Below, piece after piece: positions 6,554-12,795 of a stretch of DNA of 12,795 bases. Within the stretch, counting starts at the first letter, position 1. Every line of letters starts with the position of its first letter. The notes under the pieces are model-generated. The model saw nothing but the letters and a program-made list of their open reading frames with translations, had not been told where the DNA came from and did no database searches. This DNA comes from Actinomycetes bacterium. GTDB lineage: Bacteria > Actinomycetota > Actinomycetes > Propionibacteriales > Propionibacteriaceae. Where the stretch lies: positions 1 through 12,795 of the forward strand of contig JAEWIK010000037.1 in assembly GCA_023387135.1 (NCBI GenBank), given 5' to 3'. The translations under genes and the position numbers were made by a program.

Positions 6554-7486
6554 ATGACAGCAGCCGTCACAGTGGTGGGCGAGGCCCTCATCGACATCGT
6601 CGTTCCGCCCACCGGGCCGACCGCCGAACATGTCGGAGGCAGCCCCGCCAACGTGGCGATCGGCCTGGCACGGCTGGGGCATCCGACCTCGCTCGCCACC
6701 CATCTCGGCACCGACGACCGCGGCACGCGCATCGCGGCCGTCCTGGACGCCGAGCACGTCACGCTCGCTCCCGGCAGCCTGGCGGCCGAGCGCACTCCCA
6801 CGGCGACGGCGAGGCTGGACGAGGCCGGCGCCGCCACCTACGAGTTCGACCTCGAGTGGCGCCTCGACCCCGGGTTGGAGGTCCCGACAGGCGCCCACCT
6901 CCACACCGGTTCCATCGCCGCCGTCCTCTCCCCCGGCGGCGCGGCGGTTGTGACCATCCTGGAGACGTCCCGCCAGCGGGCGACGATCTCCTACGACCCC
7001 AACGTGCGGCCGAGCCTGATGGGCAAGGCGGAGGCCGCCGGGGCGACCATCGAACACCTCGTCTCGCTCGCCGACGTGGTGAAGGCGTCGGACGAAGACC
7101 TCCGCTGGCTCTACCCCGACGTCGAGGTCGAGGACGTCCTGCGCCGCTGGGCGGCGCTGGGGCCCAGGGTCGTGGCGGTCACGCGGGGTGGCAGGAACGT
7201 CACGGTCCTGGTGGGCGGCGAGGTCCACGAACTCCCGGTCCACCCGGTCGAGGTCGTCGACACCGTCGGCGCCGGCGACTCGTTCATGGCGGGGCTGTTG
7301 TCGGGCCTGCTGGACGCCGGCCTGCTCGGCGACGCCGCCGCCCGCGCCCGGCTGGTGGCGGCGGGGTGGTCCGAAGTCTTCCCTGCCGTCGTCCGCGCCG
7401 TCGAGTGCGCCGCGATCACAGTGTCACGGGCCGGGGCGAACCCTCCCACCCGCGAGGAGCTGGGGCTCGAACCGGCGCCGCGCTGA
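6554..7486 (+). CDS. PfkB-family carbohydrate kinase, fructokinase-like
   Basis: This cytoplasmic ribokinase-superfamily enzyme transfers phosphate from ATP to a sugar hydroxyl. The protein is 310 residues, normal for the family. The first signature, GGSPANVAIGLARLG, lies at residues 28-42. SYDPNVRPSL follows near 146-155. The second signature, DTVGAGDSFMAG, lies at residues 236-247, with Asp242 as the expected catalytic base and the GAGD turn as the anion hole. GEALIDIVVP at the N-terminus and DPNVRP are typical of bacterial fructokinases, so fructose is the best substrate guess, but other sugars are possible. The gene lies 27 bases after the DUF6325-like gene and converges on the flavin reductase with a 23-base gap. 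No sugar transporter or regulator is nearby to support a pathway. Confidence 0.9.
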   Translation: MTAAVTVVGEALIDIVVPPTGPTAEHVGGSPANVAIGLARLGHPTSLATHLGTDDRGTRIAAVLDAEHVTLAPGSLAAERTPTATARLDEAGAATYEFDLEWRLDPGLEVPTGAHLHTGSIAAVLSPGGAAVVTILETSRQRATISYDPNVRPSLMGKAEAAGATIEHLVSLADVVKASDEDLRWLYPDVEVEDVLRRWAALGPRVVAVTRGGRNVTVLVGGEVHELPVHPVEVVDTVGAGDSFMAGLLSGLLDAGLLGDAAARARLVAAGWSEVFPAVVRAVECAAITVSRAGANPPTREELGLEPAPR

Positions 7487-7509
7487 CCCACCCGCGGATG
7501 GTGATCCCG

Positions 7510-8025
7510 TCAGGCGCCGAGCCTGGGATAGCCGCCGCGATGGTGGACGAGCGGATCGCGCTCCTCGGCGATCTCGAAGTGCTCCAGCACGCAGGTCGCC
7601 AGCCTTGACCAGCCCACGTCCCTGACGTCGTCCAGCCGCAGCCCCGCCCACGTCCTGTCACCGGCGAGCACCGGACCCCAGGCGGTCTGCGTGAACTCGG
7701 CCCGCGCGAACCGCCCACCCGGCGCCGGAGCGAGGCCGGCGAACACCTCGGCGAGGTACTGCTCGTCATGCCGCAACAGCGTCACCGCCGCCGTCCCGGT
7801 GCCGGTCAGGGAGTCGGTCAGGTCCGCCAGCGGATCGAGCAGGACCAGCACCCGCGGCGGCTCGCCGCCGGCGATCAGCAGCGAGGAGACGGTGAGCCCA
7901 GCCCTCGCGGCGCCGGCGCCGGCGGCCCACAGCGTCACGCCCGCCGCCAGCCGTCCCCGGAACTGCCTGACGGCGTCCCGCGCCCCCTCGGGGTCGAGGA
8001 ACGGGTGCTCGCGGTGAATCGTCAC
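7510..8025 (-). CDS. Flavin reductase-like, FMN-binding domain protein
   Basis: Members of this family bind FMN or FAD in a split beta-barrel. Many supply reduced flavin to a partner monooxygenase, or bind flavin for other redox work. The 171-residue protein carries the GLTVSSLL strand at residues 43-50 and a VLVLLDP strand near residues 59-65. TGTAAVTLL comes next, then VFAG near residues 94-97, and the typical terminal segment PLVHHRGGYPRL at 158-169. The start is GTG at 8023-8025 with a strong GGGAGG ribosome-binding site seven bases upstream. This is unlike the leaderless genes beside it. No monooxygenase gene is in the window, so the electron acceptor is unknown. It lies downstream of tuf on the same strand but is separated by the tuf hairpin and has its own promoter-like hexamer. 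Confidence 0.82.
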   Translation of the reverse strand: MTIHREHPFLDPEGARDAVRQFRGRLAAGVTLWAAGAGAARAGLTVSSLLIAGGEPPRVLVLLDPLADLTDSLTGTGTAAVTLLRHDEQYLAEVFAGLAPAPGGRFARAEFTQTAWGPVLAGDRTWAGLRLDDVRDVGWSRLATCVLEHFEIAEERDPLVHHRGGYPRLGA

Positions 8026-8066
8026 TCCCCCACCTCCCTGGCGGGCCGGCCTGGCCCGACGAACGA

Positions 8067-8078
8067 CAGGCTAGCCTG
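8067..8078 (-). promoter_or_regulatory. -10 element of the flavin reductase within a 12-bp palindrome
   Basis: On the minus strand TAGCCT (8068-8073) fits a -10 and would start transcription near 8061, leaving a leader of about 36 bases with the Shine-Dalgarno site. It is embedded in the perfect palindrome CAGGCTAGCCTG, where a repressor dimer could block polymerase. No convincing -35 is seen. Confidence 0.4.
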
Positions 8079-8112
8079 CGCGCGCCGGGAGACGGCGTGC
8101 ACGCGGACGGCA

Positions 8113-8146
8113 AGAGCGCCGGCCCCCCGAAGGGAACCGGCGCTCT
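8113..8146 (-). terminator. tuf terminator hairpin
   Basis: A perfect 10-bp stem, AGAGCGCCGG paired with CCGGCGCTCT, encloses a 14-base loop. It begins 16 bases after the tuf stop codon. The U-run is weak, which is common in high-GC actinobacteria. It marks the end of the str operon and separates it from the flavin reductase on the same strand. Confidence 0.7.
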
Positions 8147-8162
8147 CAGCGACTGGATCAGA

Positions 8163-9356
8163 TCACTTGATGATCTTCGTCACACGACCCGCACCCACGG
8201 TCCGGCCACCCTCGCGGATGGCGAACTTCAGGCCGTCCTCCATGGCGATCGGCTTGTTCAGGTGAACCGTCATGTCGGTGTTGTCACCGGGCATCACCAT
8301 GTCGGTGCCCTCCGGGAGCTGCACCACGCCGGTCACGTCCGTCGTACGGAAGTAGAACTGCGGGCTGTAGTTGGAGAAGAACGGCTTGTGACGGCCGCCT
8401 TCCTCCTTGGTCAGCACGTAGACGTTGGCGTCGAAGTCGGTGTGCGGGGTGGTCGAACCCGGCTTGATGACGACCATGCCGCGCTCCACCTCGTCCTTCT
8501 TGGTGCCGCGAAGCAGAAGGCCGACGTTCTCGCCCGCACGACCCTCGTCGAGGATCTTGCGGAACATCTCGACACCGGTGATGGTGGTCGACAGCTTCTT
8601 CTCGGCGATGCCGATGATGTCGACTGTCTCGCCGGTCTTCACGATGCCGCGCTCGATACGGCCGGTCACCACGGTGCCACGACCGGTGATGGTGAACACG
8701 TCCTCGATCGGCATGAGGAAGGGCTTGTCGGTCTCGCGCTCCGGCTGCGGGATGTACTCATCCACGGCATCCATGAGGTCGAGCACGCTCTGCGTCCACT
8801 TCGGGTCGCCGTTCATGGCCGGGAACGCCGCCACGCGGACGATCGGGGCGTTGTCGCCGTCGAACTCCTGCGCGGAGAGCAGCTCACGAACCTCGAGCTC
8901 GACGAGCTCGATGAGCTCCTCGTCGTCGACCATGTCGCACTTGTTGAGCGCGACCACGATCGCGGGCACGCCGACCTGACGGGCGAGCAGCACGTGCTCG
9001 CGGGTCTGCGGCATCGGGCCGTCGGTCGCCGCGACCACGAGGATCGCGCCGTCCATCTGGGCCGCACCGGTGATCATGTTCTTCACGTAGTCAGCGTGAC
9101 CAGGGCAGTCGACGTGAGCGTAGTGACGCTTCTCGGTCTGGTACTCGACGTGCGCGATCGAGATGGTGATGCCGCGCTGGCGCTCTTCCGGAGCCTTGTC
9201 GATCTGGTCGAAGGCCGAAACAGCGTTCAGCTCGGGGTACTTGTCGTGGAGCACCTTCGTAATCGCCGCGGTCAGAGTGGTCTTGCCGTGGTCGATATGC
9301 CCGATGGTGCCGATGTTACAGTGCGGCTTGGTCCGCTCGAACTTGGCCTTTGCCAC
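8163..9356 (-). CDS. tuf: Elongation factor Tu
   Basis: EF-Tu is the GTPase that delivers aminoacyl-tRNA to the ribosomal A site. The 397-residue protein has the full set of G motifs: GHIDHGKT at residues 19-26, DCPGH at 83-87 and NKCD at 138-141. The switch region includes RGITIS near residues 61-66. Domains 2 and 3 are complete, ending [14 protein letters not shown]. Ser331 occupies the place of the arginine seen in E. coli and many actinobacteria in the segment [15 protein letters not shown]. The start is GTG, with AAAGGAG upstream, at the conserved N-terminus. It is the last gene of the str operon, 181 bases after fusA, and probably also has its own promoter in that gap. Confidence 0.98.
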   Translation of the reverse strand: MAKAKFERTKPHCNIGTIGHIDHGKTTLTAAITKVLHDKYPELNAVSAFDQIDKAPEERQRGITISIAHVEYQTEKRHYAHVDCPGHADYVKNMITGAAQMDGAILVVAATDGPMPQTREHVLLARQVGVPAIVVALNKCDMVDDEELIELVELEVRELLSAQEFDGDNAPIVRVAAFPAMNGDPKWTQSVLDLMDAVDEYIPQPERETDKPFLMPIEDVFTITGRGTVVTGRIERGIVKTGETVDIIGIAEKKLSTTITGVEMFRKILDEGRAGENVGLLLRGTKKDEVERGMVVIKPGSTTPHTDFDANVYVLTKEEGGRHKPFFSNYSPQFYFRTTDVTGVVQLPEGTDMVMPGDNTDMTVHLNKPIAMEDGLKFAIREGGRTVGAGRVTKIIK

Positions 9357-9453
9357 TTGGGCTCCTTTTCGGATGTCGCCACGCGCTTGCCGCGGGGCGG
9401 TATTGGTTTTCTGACTGCATTGGTCACGATCCGCTCCAAGGCGGACCTGACCA

Positions 9454-9483
9454 AGTTTTCTCTACGCCGACGGGGTGAGTCAA
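9454..9483 (-). promoter_or_regulatory. Candidate internal promoter for tuf
   Basis: In the fusA-tuf gap the minus strand carries TTGACT (9478-9483), a near-consensus -35. AAAACT (9454-9459) follows at 18-base spacing as a weak -10. The strong -35 and the long 181-base gap support separate tuf transcription. The -10 is uncertain because TAGAGA nearby has poor spacing. Confidence 0.4.
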
Positions 9484-9537
9484 ACCAAGAGCTTAGGAGG
9501 TGCCCCATAACCACCGGTGTGGCTACGCGGCAGGCCC

Positions 9538-11649
<2,112 letters not shown>

Positions 11650-11697
11650 GAGGGGTCAACCTTCCGTACGTCGAGTCGAACTGTGTGTTGTCAGGGG

Positions 11698-11728
11698 TCA
11701 GGGCACGGTGTTCGTCACCGTGCCCTGA
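11698..11728 (-). promoter_or_regulatory. Strong hairpin in the rpsG-fusA gap
   Basis: A perfect 13-bp stem, TCAGGGCACGGTG paired with CACCGTGCCCTGA, closes a 5-base loop. It starts 25 bases after the rpsG stop and ends 48 bases before the fusA start. No U-run follows. It looks like a terminator stem, but it sits inside a conserved operon. Partial attenuation or an RNA-processing or stability site is therefore more likely than complete termination. Confidence 0.6.
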
Positions 11729-11753
11729 GAGTGAGGTCAGTGTGAGGCTGTGC

Positions 11754-12224
11754 TCACCAGCGGTAGTGGGCGAACGCACGGTTCGCCTCGGCCATCTTGT
11801 GAGTGTCCTCGCGACGCTTCACCGAGGCACCCAGACCGTTGGACGCGTCCAACAGTTCGTTCATCAGCCGCTCGGTCATCGTCTTCTCACGACGCTGGCG
11901 CGAGAAGGAGACGAGCCAGCGCAGGGCGAGAGTGTTCGCGCGACCCGGCTTCACCTCGACCGGGACCTGGTAGGTGGCGCCACCGACGCGGCGGCTCTTC
12001 ACCTCGAGCGCCGGACGGATGTTGTCCAGGGCCTTCTTCAGAGTCTGCACCGGATCGATACCGGTCTTGGTGCGGGTGCCCTCCAGCGCGTCGTAGACGA
12101 TGCTCTGGGCGACAGTCTTCTTGCCGTCCAGCAGGATCTTGCTGACGAGCTGCGAGACCAGCGGCGAGCCGTAGACGGGATCGACGACGACCGGGCGCTT
12201 CGGGGCGGGACCCTTGCGAGGCAT
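11754..12224 (-). CDS. rpsG: 30S ribosomal protein S7
   Basis: S7 is the primary assembly protein of the small-subunit head. It binds the 3' domain of 16S rRNA near the E site and in E. coli represses the str operon. The 156-residue protein begins [20 protein letters not shown] and ends AFAHYRW, the standard bacterial form. The [14 protein letters not shown] segment near residues 78-91 is the family signature. The ATG shares one base with the rpsL stop (TAATG) and has an AAGGAG site five bases upstream inside rpsL, so translational coupling is expected. A longer open frame upstream is only the rpsL shadow. Confidence 0.98.
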   Translation of the reverse strand: MPRKGPAPKRPVVVDPVYGSPLVSQLVSKILLDGKKTVAQSIVYDALEGTRTKTGIDPVQTLKKALDNIRPALEVKSRRVGGATYQVPVEVKPGRANTLALRWLVSFSRQRREKTMTERLMNELLDASNGLGASVKRREDTHKMAEANRAFAHYRW

Positions 12225-12595
12225 TACTTCTCCTTCTTCGCGCCGTAACGGCTGCGTGCCTGCTTGCGGTTCTTCACACCCTGGGTGTCGAGGGAACCGC
12301 GGATGATCTTGTAGCGGACACCGGGAAGGTCCTTCACACGACCACCGCGCACGAGCACCATCGAGTGCTCCTGCAGGTTGTGGCCGACGCCGGGGATGTA
12401 CGCAGTCACCTCGACCTGCGAGGAGAGCCGGACGCGGGCGACCTTGCGCAGCGCGGAGTTCGGCTTCTTCGGGGTCGTGGTGTAAACCCGGGTGCACACC
12501 CCGCGACGCTGGGGCGAGCCCTTGAGCGCGGGCGTCTTGCTCTTGCTGACCTTGTCAGCACGGCCCTTGCGGACCAACTGCTGGATAGTGGGCAC
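12224..12595 (-). CDS. rpsL: 30S ribosomal protein S12
   Basis: S12 sits at the decoding centre of the small subunit and influences accuracy. Its mutations give streptomycin resistance or dependence. The 123-residue protein begins with GTG ([12 protein letters not shown] when decoded), continues [17 protein letters not shown], and ends in a basic tail. Lys43 and Lys88 (in GGRVKDLPG), the classical streptomycin-resistance sites, are both the wild-type residue. The GTG is chosen because it starts the conserved N-terminus exactly. A GGAAAG site lies upstream at a somewhat long spacing. It is the first gene of the str operon and overlaps rpsG by one base. Confidence 0.98.
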   Translation of the reverse strand: MPTIQQLVRKGRADKVSKSKTPALKGSPQRRGVCTRVYTTTPKKPNSALRKVARVRLSSQVEVTAYIPGVGHNLQEHSMVLVRGGRVKDLPGVRYKIIRGSLDTQGVKNRKQARSRYGAKKEK

Positions 12596-12733
12596 CGGCT
12601 GGTATCTCTTTCCGTTGTCAGTGTTGCACGTTCTGGCGAACGCAAGTCTGGTGTGTGGGCGGCGGTGTCATCGCGGTCGGACGACCCTGCGACTCACGCG
12701 CACGAGGGCCCAGTCTCCTAGACCCGATGGGCA
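12596..12733 (-). promoter_or_regulatory. str operon 5' leader
   Basis: This is the inferred leader of about 130 bases between the str promoter and rpsL. It holds a small hairpin at 12630-12643 (CGTTC paired with GAACG around TGGC), extendable outward by TTG paired with CAA across a two-base bulge. A CTAGAC/GTCTAG inverted repeat at 12718-12740 spans the transcription start region. No gene is seen, and no known riboswitch was recognised. Confidence 0.4.
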
Positions 12734-12762
12734 AGTCTAGTAGCTAGTGCGGATTGGGGCAA
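12734..12762 (-). promoter_or_regulatory. Candidate str operon promoter
   Basis: On the minus strand TTGCCC (12757-12762) and TAGACT (12734-12739) are separated by exactly 17 bases. TAGACT fits the TAnnnT -10 well. Transcription would begin near 12727. The -35 lies in TTTTGC, the same string found at the S10 promoter. Confidence 0.6.
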
Positions 12763-12795
12763 AACACGCCCCGGTGACAGGAGATGGTTCCGCGC

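Noticed and set aside
9491..9537. A terminator between fusA and tuf
   Set aside because: The only hairpin just after fusA (CCAC paired with GTGG around ACCG/CGGT) is a 4-bp stem without a U-run, too weak to call.

Overview
The window is high-GC actinobacterial DNA. The ribosomal proteins, EF-Tu and EF-G read as actinobacterial. The dense, GC-rich coding and frequent GTG starts fit, and details such as a free-standing GlnRS suggest a Propionibacteriales-type organism. That last placement is an inference from remembered family sequences, not a computed phylogeny.

Two ancient translation operons, both on the minus strand, frame the window. At the right is the complete str operon: a promoter near 12734-12762, then rpsL, rpsG, fusA and tuf, ending at a GC-rich hairpin at 8113-8146. 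At the left is the start of the S10 operon: a promoter near 1480-1508, then rpsJ, rplC and the first 100 codons of rplD, which runs off the window edge. In many genomes these operons are adjacent or nearly so. Here about 6.9 kb separates tuf from rpsJ.

That interval holds six genes. From right to left these are a flavin-reductase-domain protein (minus), a PfkB-family sugar kinase (plus), a small DUF6325-like protein (plus), gltX for glutamyl-tRNA synthetase (minus), glnS for glutaminyl-tRNA synthetase (minus), and a DMT/EamA-family transporter (plus). They form a divergent pair (gltX and the DUF6325-like gene), convergent pairs (kinase with flavin reductase; transporter with glnS), and a transporter divergent from rpsJ.

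Translation starts differ between the two gene sets. The str and S10 genes have purine-rich Shine-Dalgarno sites. The genes between them mostly have none; instead an A2/T6 (TAnnnT-like) hexamer lies 6-9 bases before the start codon, as in leaderless transcripts. The exceptions are the flavin reductase, which has a clear Shine-Dalgarno site, and the kinase, where the hexamer could also serve as one.

Functionally the window is dominated by translation: ribosomal proteins, elongation factors and the Glu/Gln aminoacylation pair. I saw no tRNA or rRNA gene, CRISPR array, insertion sequence, phage gene or defence system. I found no convincing new system. The points most worth checking are the direct GlnRS route in an actinobacterium, the leaderless-type starts, twin palindromes in one divergent promoter region, and a strong hairpin inside the str operon between rpsG and fusA.
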